A stretch of 64,000 bases of DNA from Isoperla grammatica (GCA_945910005.1 OX246737.1:85506496-85570495), one strand, 5' to 3'; shown: positions 9,522 through 22,838, numbered from the stretch's first letter. The notes: a model not told the origin generated them from the sequence alone. Program-made: numbers and translations.

Positions 9522-12210
9522 ATTTTTACCTTGATGCGTTTCCGACTTTCAACCTATAGTTGCTTAAAAATCACATTTACTTGAAGGTCCACTATTCATT
9601 TTCTCCATTAAAATAGATTAGATACTTGACAAGAGTAAATGGAAAATAACCAGTGTCAGGATTCTAGGTAGTCCACGTTGTTTTATAATTTATTACGTAA
9701 TTACTTTCCAAAACTAAAGATTGGGTCTTTTAAATACTTTTGAATCTCATTATGTATGTTAACGACGATAAGTAGTGGGTGTAATAACAAAGCATTGTGC
9801 ATGCGAGTTAACGTGGTTCTGTAATGCGGCAGTTAGTGTCATTTTAAACCCCTAACCTAAACTTATCGTGCCGCTTGTTAAAACACAATATAGCATTTCA
9901 TTGTGCGTGAACAAATTATGTATTTCTATAAAGTTCATTAAGGATGTAATCAAGTTGAGTGTTTACCTACAAACGGAACCATATAGGGGTAAAAACTCTA
10001 TACATGAGAAATATCCTTTTCTATTGTATTTTAATAAGAACTATTTACATAGTTTAATTCGATTATATAAATATTTATAAACTATACTAATATTAACCTA
10101 ACAGGCAAGTAAATCGGTAGCAATTATGTTGTTAACAATTAATTTGGATACACTTGATTAGGAGTAAAGACCATGGGCCAGCTGTTAATAGTAACTCAAA
10201 ACACACTCTAAATGCGGCGTCATTCTTAGGGGCTCTGCCCCCCTAAACCACCCATGTTTTTTTCATGGAAAGCTGTGTCCCTCCATCTTCGCACTGAAGC
10301 GTATACGTACTGGTAAATTTGGCACCTTACACTGTTCCAATTGTGAAGATTTAAAGTTAAAACGCAATATTTCGAGTGCTGATCAGTACTCGAAATATTA
10401 CGTTTTAACAATCTGTTTTATAACATTTCACCTCTTCTAAGAATTCGTTTTAATGTATTTGTTTTTATGTATTTAATTATAAAGTACGAGAAGTATCACA
10501 ATAATATGAACGTTATCTATTTGATTACAATGCTTACACGCTAGCATGAAGGTAATGATCGAATCGTAGCTTGTACAAACATATAAGATATGTTATTGGT
10601 TACACGCGATATATTCCTGACACCGCTATTACTCGTAACGGATGTTACATACTTTATTAACACTGTCGGTTTAAGTACGTTATCTATATGTGTGCATGCA
10701 ATTAGTCCAGGATTACTTTTTACTATCACACTAAACATGGCTTTAATTATTAAATGCCAATTATGTAGTGGACAGTGGACACATTACCTTACAATTTATA
10801 GGTTGCTATTATATAGCTTACCTTAAAATGTTTTGGCTGAAACCATTTTATTAAGTGTGAATGGGCTGTTTAAAAACCCCAACAATAATCCTTTATTCCT
10901 AGTTCATTAGTTACCCTCCATATATTAGCCAGTTGCAAACGGGTTCCTTTATTCGCAGCTGGGAGGCGTAGCATAACGTCTCGTATTTTGCAATCTGCTC
11001 GTAAAGTGAACGACGTGGTTGGTGTGTATTCTAACACAAATTAGAGACAAACGATCAACCTGCCTCCGATTTCGCACAAAGAAACATTACTTTTGATATA
11101 GGGCCACACCAGTTGGTTTACTTCTTGCCTATGTCATGAAGGGCGCAGTAAGTTCAGTGATTAGTGTTGTTTTTCCAACGATTAGAGATGAGGACTAGAG
11201 AAATAACATCTGGGGGAACAACTACCTAGCCAATTTAGTTACGTAACATAATTTATGTTTCATACTAGCTGAAAGCATAATGTGAGTTGAAAAAACAACG
11301 TACAAGCCGGCGTTGTTAAGGAAATTGCAAGGGGCAAATTATGTTATAACAAGTAATAAACCGCAAGTACATGCAAGTAGTTAGTTCTTATTGTTTTATC
11401 ATTATATCATGTGTGTGAGCTTCCACCCACAAACACACTTAACTTCCCCTATGGTATAAATCATTGTTTTAAGATGAGGTAAGGACTGGAATGTAGTTAA
11501 AATACCCATACAAAGAGCTTACTTACCGTTGCGCAGTAAGCGCGTTGCAGCGTTAGTTGTAAGTGTAACAATACATTAACAGTTAGTAAGTTAGGTAGAT
11601 GATCACAGAAAAAACACACAATATAGCCCTGCAATATTTGTTTTAAACGTTGAATTATAAATATATTTGTTTTATATTAAGTACCGCTCCTATCATAATT
11701 ATTCCTGTACGGTCAATGTTTAACATATTAATTTGAAATTCAGTGAGTGCATGAACAAAAGAAGAAATGTGTTTGTCATTTTAATTATACATTCGATATC
11801 AAATACCTGGATTTAATTGATATAATACCGTGCACACGCAAATATGTACGAGTCTTAAAACAGCGCGACTGATTTTACTAGGCTCGTGTCGGAAAGCAAT
11901 CGGGGTCCCAAATGGCGCGGGGGCACCAACCCGCACCCACGCGACCCCATGACCCGACCAGTCTGCCTGTCCGTCTTCCGTTATCCACGCTTCTTCACGC
12001 TTAGAAATACAACGGGCCACTAGTAATATACCATCAGCAGACTTTCATAGCCAATTACGGATTATCATTAAACCGAGCTTAACCTCAGTATATCATCCCG
12101 CGCATGCGCCATTCAGACGATAATCTTCACAGCGTACACAATTACACGGAAAACACAACTCTTGCGCAATGTTACTTTGCTCGTTCGGAGACTGCTTCTT
12201 GGTTATAGGT
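9522..12210. other. Unique AT-rich intergenic region
   Basis: About 2.7 kb without a recognisable gene. It contains one long near-perfect palindrome (10356-10409, listed separately) and a GC-richer patch at about 11850-12010 just before the 24-bp array. Open frames here are short and unconvincing. Confidence 0.45.
10356..10409. repeat. 54-bp near-perfect palindrome
   Basis: Left half GTTAAAACGCAATATTTCGA pairs with right half TCGAAATATTACGTTTTAAC around a centre GCTGATCAGT that is itself almost self-complementary. Only about two positions fail to pair. There is no spacer, so this can form a long cruciform or hairpin. No flanking target duplication was recognised. Confidence 0.85.
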
Positions 12211-14165
12211 ATGCACGTGGTGGATGATCCAACAGAGCACGTGGTGCATGATCCAACAGTGCACGTGCTGCATGATCCAACAGAGCACGTACTGCATGAT
12301 CCAACAGTGCACGTACTGCATGATCCAACAGTGCACGTACTGCATGATCCAACAGTGCACGTACTGCATGATCCAACAGAGCACGTGGTGCATGATCCAA
12401 CAGAGCACGTACTGCATGATCTAACAGTGCACGTGCTGCAGATATCTAACAGTGCACGTGGTGCATGATCCAACAGTGCACGTGGTGCATGATCCAACAG
12501 AGCACGTGGTGCATGATCTAACAATGCACGTGCTGCATGATCTAACAGTGCACGTGCTGCAGATATCTAACAGTGCACGTAGTGCATGATCCAACAGTGC
12601 ACGTAGTGCATGATCTAACAGTGCACGTGCTGCATGATCTAACAGTGCACGTGCTGCAGATATCTAACAGTGCACGTGGTGCATGATCCAACAGTGCACG
12701 TGGTGCATGATCCAACAGAGCACGTGCTGCATGATCCAACAGTGCACGTGGTGCATGATCCAACAGTGCACGTGGTGCATGATCCAACAGAGCACGTAGT
12801 GCATGATCCAACAGAGCACGTGGTGCATGATCTAACAGTGCACGTGCTGCATGATCTAACAGTGCACGTGCTGCAGATATCTAACAGTGCACGTGGTGCA
12901 TGATCCAACAGAGCACGTGCTGCATGATCCAACAGTGCACGTGGTGCATGATCCAACAGAGCACGTGGTGCATGATCCAACAGTGCACGTGATGATGATC
13001 CAACAATGCACGTGGTGCATGATCCAACAGAGCACGTGGTGCATGATCCAACAGAGCACGTAGTGCATGATCCAACAGAGCACGTGGTGCATGATCTAAC
13101 AGTGCACGTGCTGCAAATATCTAACAGTGCACGTGCTGAATGATCTAACAGTGCACGTGATGCATGATCCAACAGAGCCAGGGTGCATGATCCAACAGTG
13201 CACGTACTGTGTGATCCAACAGTGCACGTGGTGCATGATCCAACAGAGCACGTGCTGCATGATCCAACAGAGCACGTGGTGCATGATCCAATAGAGCACG
13301 TGGTGCATGATCCAACGGAGCACATGGGCCATGATCAAACAGTGCACGTAACACATGATCCAACAGTGCACGTACTGCATGATCCAACAGTGCACGTAAC
13401 ACATGATCCAACAGAGCACGTGGTGCATGATCCAATATAGCACACGGTGCATGATCCAACAGTGCACGTGATGATGATCCAACAATGCACGTGGTGCATG
13501 ATCCAATATAGCACACGGTGCATGATCCAACAGTGCACGTGATGATGATCCAACAGTGCACGTGGTGCATGATCCAACAGAGCACGTGGTGCATGATCCA
13601 ACGGAGCACATGGTGCATGATCCAACAGTGCACGTGGTGCATGATCCAACAGTGCACGTGGTGCATGATCCAACAGAGCACGTGGTGCATGATCCAACAG
13701 TGCACGTGGTGCATGATCCAACAGTGCACGTGGTGCATGATCCAACAGTGCACGTGGTGCATGATCCAACAGTGCACGTGAACATGATCCAACAGAGCAC
13801 GTGGTGCATGATCCAACAGAGCACGTGGTGCATGATCCAACAGAGCACGTGGTGCATGATCCAACAGAGCACGTGGTGCATGATCCAACAGAGCACGTGG
13901 TACATGATCCAACAGAGCACGTGGTGCATGATCCAACAGAGCACGTGGTGCATGATCCAACAGAGCACGTGGTGCATGATCCAACAGTGCACGTGGTGCA
14001 TGATCCAACAGAGCACGTGGTGCATGATCCAACAGTGCATGTGGTGCATGATCTAACAGAGCACGTGGTGCATGATCCAACAGAGCACGTGGTGCATGAT
14101 CCAACAGAGCACGTGGTGCATGATCCAACAATGCACGTGGTGCATGATCCAACAGTGCACGTGGT
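12211..14165. repeat. 24-bp minisatellite with E-box core
   Basis: About 81 copies of a 24-bp unit reading CACGTGGTGCATGATCCAAC plus AGAG or AGTG. Most copies contain CACGTG or the variant CACGTA. A 25-bp variant unit with CTGCAGATATCTAACAG occurs near 12441, 12562, 12659 and 12876, with a related form near 13116. Because 24 is a multiple of three, the array is open in several frames on both strands (for example a HVVHDPTE repeat). I treat these as non-genic. Confidence 0.95.
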
Positions 14166-17100
14166 CTCTATTGGGCTTAGCTGGACGTGGATGCACAAGT
14201 ACAACGGTGTTTAGTAACGTGAGGTGGCTGTTGTCTCTATTGGGCTTAGCTGGGCGTGGATGCACAAGTACAACGGTGTTTAGTAACGTGAGGTGACTGT
14301 TGTCTCTATTGGGCTTAGCTGGACGTGGATGCACAAGTACAATGGTGTTTAGTAACGTGAGGTGGCTGTTGTCTCTATTGGCCTTAGCTGGACGTGGATG
14401 CACAAGTACAACGGTGTTTAGTAACGTGAGGTGGCTGTTGTCTCTATTGGGCCTAGCTGGACGTGGATGCACAAGTACAACGGTGTTTAGTAACGTGAGG
14501 TGGCTGTTGTCTCTATTGGGCCTAGCTGGACGTGGATGCACAAGTACAACGGTGTTTAGTAACGTGAGGTGGCTGTTGTCTCTATTGAGCTTAGCTGGAC
14601 GTGGATGCACAAGTACAACGGTGTTTAGTAACGTGAGGCGGCTGTTGTCTCTATTGGGCTTAGCTGGGCGTGGATGCACAAGTACAACGGTGTTTAGTAA
14701 CGTGAGGTGGCTGTTGTCTCTATTGGGCCTAGCTGGACGTGGATGCACAAGTACAACGGTGTTTAGTAACGTGAGGTGGCTGTTGTCTCTATTGGGCTTA
14801 GCTGGGCGTGGATGCACAAGTACAACGGTGTTTAGTAACGTGAGGTGGCTGTTGTCTCTATTGGGCTTAGCTGGGCGTGGATGCACAAGTACAACGGTGT
14901 TTAGTAACGTGAGGTGGCTGTTGTCTCTATTGGGCTTAGCTGGACGTGGATGCACAAGTACAATGGTGTTTAGTAACGTGAGGTGGCTGTTGTCTCTATT
15001 GGGCTTAGCTGGGCGTGGATGCACAAGTACAACGGTGTTTAGTAACGTGAGGTGGCTGTTGTCTCTATTGGGCTTAGCTGGACGTGGATGCACAAGTACA
15101 ACGGTGTTTAGTAACGTGAGGTGGCTGTTGTCTCTATTGGGCTTAGCTGGACGTGGATGCACAAGTACAACGGTGTTTAGTAACGTGAGGTGGCTGTTGT
15201 CTCTATTGGGCTTAGCTGGGCGTGGATGCACAAGTACAATGGTGTTTAGTAACGTGAGGTGGCTGTTGTCTCTATTGGGCTTAGCTGGGCGTGGATGCAC
15301 AAGTACAACGGTGTTTAGTAACGTGAGGTGGCTGTTGTCTCTATTGGGCTTAGCTGGACGTGGATGCACAAGTACAACGGTGTTTAGTAACGTGAGGTGG
15401 CTGTTGTCTCTATTGGGCTTAGCTGGACGTGGATGCACAAGTACAACGGTGTTTAGTAACGTGAGGTGGCTGTTGTCTCTATTGGGCTTAGCTGGACGTG
15501 GATGCACAAGTACAACGGTGTTTAGTAACGTGAGGTGGCTGTTGTCTCTATTGGGCTTAGCTGGACGTGGATGCACAAGTACAACGGTGTTTAGTAACGT
15601 GAGGTGGCTGTTGTCTCTATTGGCCTTAGCTGGACGTGGATGCACAAGTACAACGGTGTTTAGTAACGTGAGGTGGCTGTTGTCTCTATTGGGCTTAGCT
15701 GGACGTGGATGCACAAGTACAACGGTGTTTAGTAACGTGAGGTGGCTGTTGTCTCTATTGGGCCTAGCTGGACGTGGATGCACAAGTACAACGGTGTTTA
15801 GTAACGTGAGGTGGCTGTTGTCTCTATTGGCCTTAGCTGGACGTGGATGCACAAGTACAACGGTGTTTAGTAACGTGAGGTGGCTGTTGTCTCTATTGGG
15901 CTTAGCTGGGCGTGGATGCACAAGTACAACGGTGTTTAGTAACGTGAGGTGGCTGTTGTCTCTATTGGGCTTAGCTGGGCGTGGATGCACAAGTACAATG
16001 GTGTTTAGTAACGTGAGGTGGCTGTTGTCTCTATTGGGCTTAGCTGGGCGTGGATGCACAAGTACAACGGTGTTTAGTAACGTGAGGTGGCTGTTGTCTC
16101 TATTGGGCTTAGCTGGGCGTGGATACACAAGTACAATGGTGTTTAGTAACGTGAGGTGGCTGTTGTCTCTATTGGGCTTAGCTGGACGTGGATGCACAAG
16201 TACAATGGTGTTTAGTAACGTGAGGTGGCTGTTGTCTCTATTGGGCTTAGCTGGACGTGGATGCACAAGTACAATGGTGTTTAGTAACGTGAGGTGGCTG
16301 TTGTCTCTATTGGGCTTAGCTGGACGTGGATGCACAAGTACAACGGTGTTTAGTAACGTGAGGTGGCTGTTGTCTCTATTGGGCTTAGCTGGACGTGGAT
16401 GCACAAGTACAACGGTGTTTAGTAACGTGAGGTGGCTGTTGTCTCTATTGGGCTTAGCTGGACGTGGATGCACAAGTACAACGGTGTTTAGTAACGTGAG
16501 GTGGCTGTTGTCTCTATTGGGCTTAGCTGGACGTGGATGCACAAGTACAACGGTGTTTAGTAACGTGAGGTGGCTGTTGTCTCTATTGGGCTTAGCTGGG
16601 CGTGGATGCACAAGTACAACGGTGTTTAGTAACGTGAGGTGGCTGTTGTCTCTATTGGGCTTAGCTGGACGTGGATGCACAAGTACAACGGTGTTTAGTA
16701 ACGTGAGGTGGCTGTTGTCTCTATTGGGCTTAGCTGGACGTGGATGCACAAGTACAACGGTGTTTAGTAACGTGAGGTGGCTGTTGTCTCTATTGGGCTT
16801 AGCTGGGCGTGGATGCACAAGTACAACGGTGTTTAGTAACGTGAGGTGGCTGTTGTCTCTATTGGGCTTAGCTGGGCGTGGATGCACAAGTACAATGGTG
16901 TTTAGTAACGTGAGGTGGCTGTTGTCTCTATTGGGCTTAGCTGGGCGTGGATGCACAAGTACAACGGTGTTTAGTAACGTGAGGTGGCTGTTGTCTCTAT
17001 TGGGCTTAGCTGGGCGTGGATACACAAGTACAATGGTGTTTAGTAACGTGAGGTGGCTGTTGTCTCTATTGGGCTTAGCTGGACGTGGATGCACAAGTAC

Positions 17101-19552
17101 AATGGTGTTTAGTAACGTGAGGTGGCTGTTGTCTCTATTGGGCTTAGCTGGACGTGGATGCACAAGTACAATGGTGTTTAGTAACGTGAGGTGGCTGTTG
17201 TCTCTATTGGGCTTAGCTGGACGTGGATGCACAAGTACAATGGTGTTTAGTAACGTGAGGTGGCTGTTGTCTCTATTGGGCTTAGCTGGACGTGGATGCA
17301 CAAGTACAATGGTGTTTAGTAACGTGAGGTGGCTGTTGTCTCTATTGGGCTTAGCTGGACGTGGATGCACAAGTACAATGGTGTTTAGTAACGTGAGGTG
17401 GCTGTTGTCTCTATTGGGCTTAGCTGGACGTGGATGCACAAGTACAATGGTGTTTAGTAACGTGAGGTGGCTGTTGTCTCTATTGGGCTTAGCTGGACGT
17501 GGATGCACAAGTACAACGGTGTTTAGTAACGTGAGGTGGCTGTTGTCTCTATTGGGCTTAGCTGGACGTGGATGCACAAGTACAACGGTGTTTAGTAACG
17601 TGAGGTGGCTGTTGTCTCTATTGGGCTTAGCTGGACGTGGATGCACAAGTACAACGGTGTTTAGTAACGTGAGGTGGCTGTGGTCTCTATTGGGCTTAGC
17701 TGGCCGTGGATGCACAAGTACAACGGTGTTTAGTAACGTGAGGTGGCTGTTGTCTCTATTGGGCTTAGCTGGACGTGGATGCACAAGTACAACGGTGTTT
17801 AGTAACGTGAGGTGGCTGTTGTCTCTATTGGGCTTAGCTGGACGTGGATGCACAAGTACAACGGTGTTTAGTAACGTGAGGTGGCTGTTGTCTCTATTGG
17901 GCTTAGCTGGGCGTGGATGCACAAGTACAACGGTGTTTAGTAACGTGAGGTGGCTGTTGTCTCTATTGGGCTTAGCTGGGCGTGGATGCACAAGTACAAC
18001 GGTGTTTAGTAACGTGAGGTGGCTGTTGTCTCTATTGGGCTTAGCTGGGCGTGGATGCACAAGTACAACGGTGTTTAGTAACGTGAGGCGGCTGTTGTCT
18101 CTATTGGGCTTAGCTGGCCGTGGATGCACAAGTACAATGGTGTTTAGTAACGTGAGGTGGCTGTTGTCTCTATTGGGCTTAGCTGGACGTGGATGCACAA
18201 GTACAACGGTGTTTAGTAACGTCAGGTGGCTGTTGTCTCTATTGGGCTTAGCTGGGCGTGGATGCACAAGTACAACGGTGTTTAGTAACGTGAGGTGGCT
18301 GTTGTCTCTATTGGGCTTAGCTGGACGTGGATGCACAAGTACAATGGTGTTTAGTAACGTGAGGTGGCTGTTGTCTCTATTGGGCTTAGCTGGGCGTGGA
18401 TGCACAAGTACAACGGTGTTTAGTAACGTGAGGTGGCTGTTGTCTCTATTGGGCTTAGCTGGGCGTGGATGCACAAGTACAACGGTGTTTAGTAACGTGA
18501 GGTGGCTATTGTCTCTATTGGGCTTAGCTGGGCGTGGATGCACAAGTACAACGGTGTTTAGTAACGTGAGGTGGCTGTTGTCTCTATTGGGCTTAGCTGG
18601 ACGTGGATGCACAAGTACAACGGTGTTTAGTAACGTGAGGTGGCTGTTGTCTCTATTGGGATTAGCTGGCCGTGGATGCACAAGTACAACGGTGTTTAGT
18701 AACGTGAGGTGGCTGTTGTCTCTATTGGGCTTAGCTGGGCGTGGATGCACAAGTACAACGGTGTTTAGTAACGTGAGGTGGCTGTTGTCTCTATTGGGCT
18801 TAGCTGGGCGTGAATGCACAAGTACAACGGTGTTTAGTAACGTGAGGTGGCTATTGTCTCTATTGGGCCTAGCTGGGCGTGGATGCACAAGTACAACGGT
18901 GTTTAGTAACGTGAGGTGGCTGTTGTCTCTATTGGGCTTAGCTGGACGTGGATGCACAAGTACAATGGTGTTTAGTAACGTGAGGCGACTGTTGTCTCTA
19001 TTGGGCTTAGCTGGACATGGATGCACAAGTACAATGGTGTTTAGTAACGTTAGGTGGCTGTTGTCTCTATTGGGCTTAGCTGGACGTGGATGCACAAGTA
19101 CAACGGTGTTTAGTAACGTGAGGTGGCTGTTGTCTCTATTGGGCTTAGCTGGCCGTGGATGCACAAGTACAACGGTGTTTAGTAACGTGAGGCGGCTGTT
19201 GTCTCTATTGGGCTTAGCTGGCCGTGGATGCACAAGTACAATGGTGTTTAGTAACGTTAGGTGGCTGTTGTCTCTATTGGGCTTAGCTGGACGTGGATGC
19301 ACAAGTACAACGGTGTTTAGTAACGTGAGGTGGCTGTTGTCTCTATTGGGCTTAGCTGGGCGTGGATGCACAAGTACAACGGTGTTTAGTAACGTGAGGC
19401 GGCTGTTGTCTCTATTGGGCTTAGCTGGCCGTGGATGCACAAGTACAATGGTGTTTAGTAACGTGAGGTGGCTGTTGTCTCTATTGGGCTTAGCTGGACG
19501 TGGATGCACAAGTACAACGGTGTTTAGTAACGTGAGGTGGCTGTTGTCTCTC
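14166..19552. repeat. 69-bp satellite-like array
   Basis: About 78 copies, highly homogeneous, with almost no length variation. The unit contains TGTCTCTATTGGGCTTAGCT, GGACGTGGATGCACAAGTAC and AACGGTGTTTAGTAACGTGA. A rare variant (GGATACACAAG) occurs at 16121 and 17018, 897 bp apart or exactly 13 units, and its neighbours match, so a 13-unit block was copied. It is open for over 1,700 codons on both strands simultaneously (23-residue repeats), as expected for any stop-free unit divisible by three. Junction with the 24-bp array is immediate. Confidence 0.95.
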
Positions 19553-20080
19553 GATATTATGGAGTGATTACTGATTGGAACATTTTCCGCTTTCTTCCGC
19601 GCGCAGTAGTTCATGCGAATGGGTGCAATGCAATCATGATGTAATAACTATATAGCTGGGCCCAAATAACCCCCTCTCATGGGGGTGAACCCAACTGTAA
19701 GCCCTCTGAAGCGTATTGGTATTATACCAGTTATACAGTTGGGGGTATGGTCCTTCTCTTCATCACCCATCATGGTCTCGAATAGCATCACTGCAATATT
19801 ATAGAGACGAAGATCTAGGTGCATTTCGTCAGGTTTTACTATCAAATACCTCAACCTATCTTATTGTAGTATAGTATGCCCGATGCCGTAGGGTAAAGAT
19901 GTATGCGACTCAGCGGTTGCAAGGTGATGATTCCCGTGGTCGTGTGCTAGCTATACCCAATACTCGTACATCCTTTGTCATTCATTCTCAACTATTCTAC
20001 TACGGCCAGATTACTTTTTCAGTCGCTTTCCCTGCCCCGCTGTAGGTAAGGGAAAATAGCAGTGAAAATGAAAATAACAC
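19553..20080. other. Unique sequence right of the satellite
   Basis: About 530 bases with no gene I can support. A 68-codon minus-strand frame (19648-19854) lacks convincing splice sites or family resemblance. Confidence 0.4.
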
Positions 20081-20084
20081 TTTC

Positions 20085-20140
20085 TTGTAGCAAGAATCGA
20101 ACCTACAAGCTGCTGTGTACATACATCGGTAATCGGGAAT
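20085..20140 (-). mobile_element. tRNA-like pol III promoter fragment
   Basis: On the minus strand GTAGGTTCGATTCTTGC is a good B box (GGTTCGANTCC type) and is preceded by ACACAGCAGCTTG. The arms do not form a tRNA acceptor stem. Probably the head of a decayed SINE. Confidence 0.3.
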
Positions 20141-21443
20141 ATGATAACTTGTCGTTAGAAGGGATTGAACGATCGGTCAACGACTGAAGTAACGATTGTA
20201 TAAAACCGCCAATGATCGAAAGGGCACAGTAACGTCAACATGAAAATAACGTTTTCCATGTCCTTCGACATTCTTGTTCGGGCACGATATAAGAAATTAA
20301 GAAGTGTGACCTCCAAGCGCGGTGACCTCTCCCTTCTATGACCCCCTTCACCCCAACACGCCCAGCTGTTGGTTTTAAACAAGAGTCATTTCACTGTTGA
20401 CACACAGCAATTTGCGCTGAAAATACGTTTATTTACGTCGTGTCAAGCGTGGTCAATAATCAACGCCCAACGCTACAGATCAGCATTAGCATACCGCACG
20501 AGGTAACGGCCACCGCCGTGGGTAGTCCACGCGTTGACGACACTAAAAGAACAGTTACTCCGATTGTTTCCCCATAAAAACAAGCTGTGCATTAATGATA
20601 AGGAATGGTTTGGGCTTTGTTTGGAGTTTGTAATAAATGTATTTTACGCCCCCATCTCGTCTTCCTTATTCGAAACTTCGTTTGATGTCGTTTATTTTGA
20701 CCCGAGTTCAAAGCAAGTCTGCAAACATGTTATTACACTAAGCAATATTATTAAATTGTTACTGGCGCATTTATTGTAAAATACCCAGAGGCCATCGTTA
20801 AACATGTCGCTGCTCATATCCAAGCTTAGTGCATACAAGTTTGTAAGTGGTCAATTTGAGTGCAAGGGTGATGAGACAAAATTCCAACCAAAAATGTTTC
20901 CAACAATTATTCATATTACACAAATGTGTCCTAGAGTTCAAATAAAAGACTACACATTTTGAATATGTCAAAATGGAAAGTTGTATTTAAAGCAGTCAAA
21001 GTTTTTGTCATAATGGCACAAAGCACTCAACACATTCACGGGTCGTGACACTGTTTTAATTAAATGTGGGCAAGAAGTGTCCAGGTGGGTTATTTTTTAA
21101 AGTTCTGTAGGCCCGACTCTGCCGTGAATATACAATATACATCATTATATTACACGGTCGGATATAGACACACTTGTTGCATCACACTCAAAAGACACGT
21201 TACCCTTACCATTATCTATCTATCTATCTTTGTACCCAGGGTGGAGGCTGGATACGATTACATCCATCAGACATGTTTGGTGGAAAGCCAGCATGTTACA
21301 ACCGCATAGATGAGATATATCATTGGGATACGTCGCCACACGTGTAAGATTATGCTAAGTACAATTGCATGTTAAATCTTACTTATTTGCAGAAATGCCA
21401 TACATACAAATGTACATACGAATGTTTGGACAATGCTTTATTA
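20141..21443. other. Unique intergenic stretch
   Basis: No recognisable gene. The longest frame is 81 codons, at 20534-20779 on the plus strand, and I see no family or splice support for it. (TATC)-type short repeat near 21210. Confidence 0.35.
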
Positions 21444-21565
21444 ATATAATAATAACAACCTTTATTCGGTCCCTGCAGCCAAAGCTGTTGCCATAAGACA
21501 CAGAATAACATACAATAACTTATATCAAACGAAAATCGAAACAAATTACACTTAATACAGTTTAT
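21444..21565 (-). mobile_element. LINE 3' tail
   Basis: Read on the minus strand, CAGCTTTGGCTGCAGGGACC leads into GAATAAAGGTTGTTATTATT, that is, an AATAAA-type signal followed by a short TTA-rich tail. This is the arrangement seen at the 3' ends of many non-LTR retrotransposons. No reverse-transcriptase frame is present, so the copy is 5'-truncated. A similar tail is at 51505-51733. Confidence 0.45.
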
Positions 21566-22406
21566 ATATATTTAGGTCTTCGTATAATAACTGGATAACT
21601 ATAGGATGGGTACGAATTCACTAGACACATGAATTTCAAATTTTGTTGATAAAGGATGGATATTGATATGCAGAATGCCGATACCGATAACAAAACTCAG
21701 AATATCTCGATGGTGACGTGTACTATAGTAGAATGTTGCAATAGCCACGTATTAACTTAATCATTTTTCTTCCTTTTAAAATGAATATTACTTCAGCTTT
21801 TCTCTATTTTAGTAATAGACACAGTTAATAACCATGCGATGATACTCTTCTACGTGCATATTTGTATTTGTGCCTCAGCTAATATGTTTATTGTTTATGT
21901 GTGTTTGTTTCTATGCTATTTTTCTTTTTCAGACATATGAAGCCAACAATTCAACTTCCAACTAATATTGTACAACGGCATTATTAACTTATTTCACACT
22001 CAGGAATGATATTGAATAGCCTCATTTGATGAACCATTATTTACTTATACGTTTTACAGGCGTTATTATAAACCCATTTCCTTATCACATTTTGTGTGCT
22101 GTATATTTTATACGAGTGAAATATATCCTGAGCTTCTGTTGTTGTGTTTGTAACACACGCACAGCCTTGTGTCAACGCGTGTTTCGTTTTATATTTATAG
22201 TTTCTTTGAGGCAAGCTTGAGGTTTAACAACATTTGTAACGTCTTTTCAAGTTTCTCGCACGCTTACATTTATACCGAACTATTGTCTGTTGTATGGCTC
22301 TCAAGCATACAATACACATTTTAGAAGCACTGCTCCAAGAGAATTATAATCGATTAATCGCTTTTTACTATCAGTAATGATTTATTTTTAATATCCCCAC
22401 CTGTCC
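21566..22406. other. AT-rich unique sequence
   Basis: Nothing recognised; only short open frames. Confidence 0.35.
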
Positions 22407-22838
22407 TCACCTACAGCCATAAAAGGCGGCCTGTTTCAACCCTAAATCTTCTCGACATCCCCAGCATGCGCTCTCAGTAACATTGGTAAAAAAAAAAACA
22501 GAATTCCAATGTGTCAGTTTGGAATTTGTTGATTTGATTAACCGTCTAGAGTGCTCTATGGGGTAATCGTGGGGAATGACTCGGCCGCATAAACCTTCGC
22601 ACAGGTGTACATTGTACTCGTTCGCCATGCAGCGACCGAGCGCGCTCGCGGCAACTAGCCGAACCATCCCAAATTTATGCACCAAGATCGTTACGGCAAC
22701 AGATCTTCTCCGCTCGTTTTGGTGAGATTGTAATTCGTTGATTAGCTTGAAACTTACCGCTGCTCTTTGTGCTTGATGACATTGCCATGCAAATATTGAT
22801 TGTAATCTATTAGTAATATTATTTACACCTGGAATCAC
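22407..22838 (-). CDS. 143-codon open frame, unrecognised
   Basis: The longest open frame of the window outside tandem repeats and simple sequence. It starts MIPGVNNITNRLQSIFAWQC, has a basic middle (HQNERRRS) and ends CWGCREDLGLKQAAFYGCR. It shows no domain I know, no signal peptide and no repeat. A TATA-like element just upstream is better oriented for the opposite strand. It may be chance openness in a locally GC-richer block. Confidence 0.13.
   Translation of the reverse strand: MIPGVNNITNRLQSIFAWQCHQAQRAAVSFKLINELQSHQNERRRSVAVTILVHKFGMVRLVAASALGRCMANEYNVHLCEGLCGRVIPHDYPIEHSRRLIKSTNSKLTHWNSVFFFTNVTESACWGCREDLGLKQAAFYGCR

Noticed and set aside
12211..14165. CRISPR array
   Set aside because: Units are contiguous without unique spacers, there are no cas genes, and the context is eukaryotic.
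12093..14214. Cysteine-rich or histidine-rich repeat proteins in the 24-bp array
   Set aside because: Several frames on both strands are open and switch at 25-bp variant units.
14053..19614. Open frames of 1,853 and 1,755 codons on opposite strands
   Set aside because: Both follow from a stop-free 69-bp unit. The two strands are open together, there is no non-repetitive domain, and unit variants include clear residue changes.
19648..19854. 68-codon minus-strand frame as an exon
   Set aside because: The translation looks protein-like, but no good acceptor or donor and no family resemblance were found.
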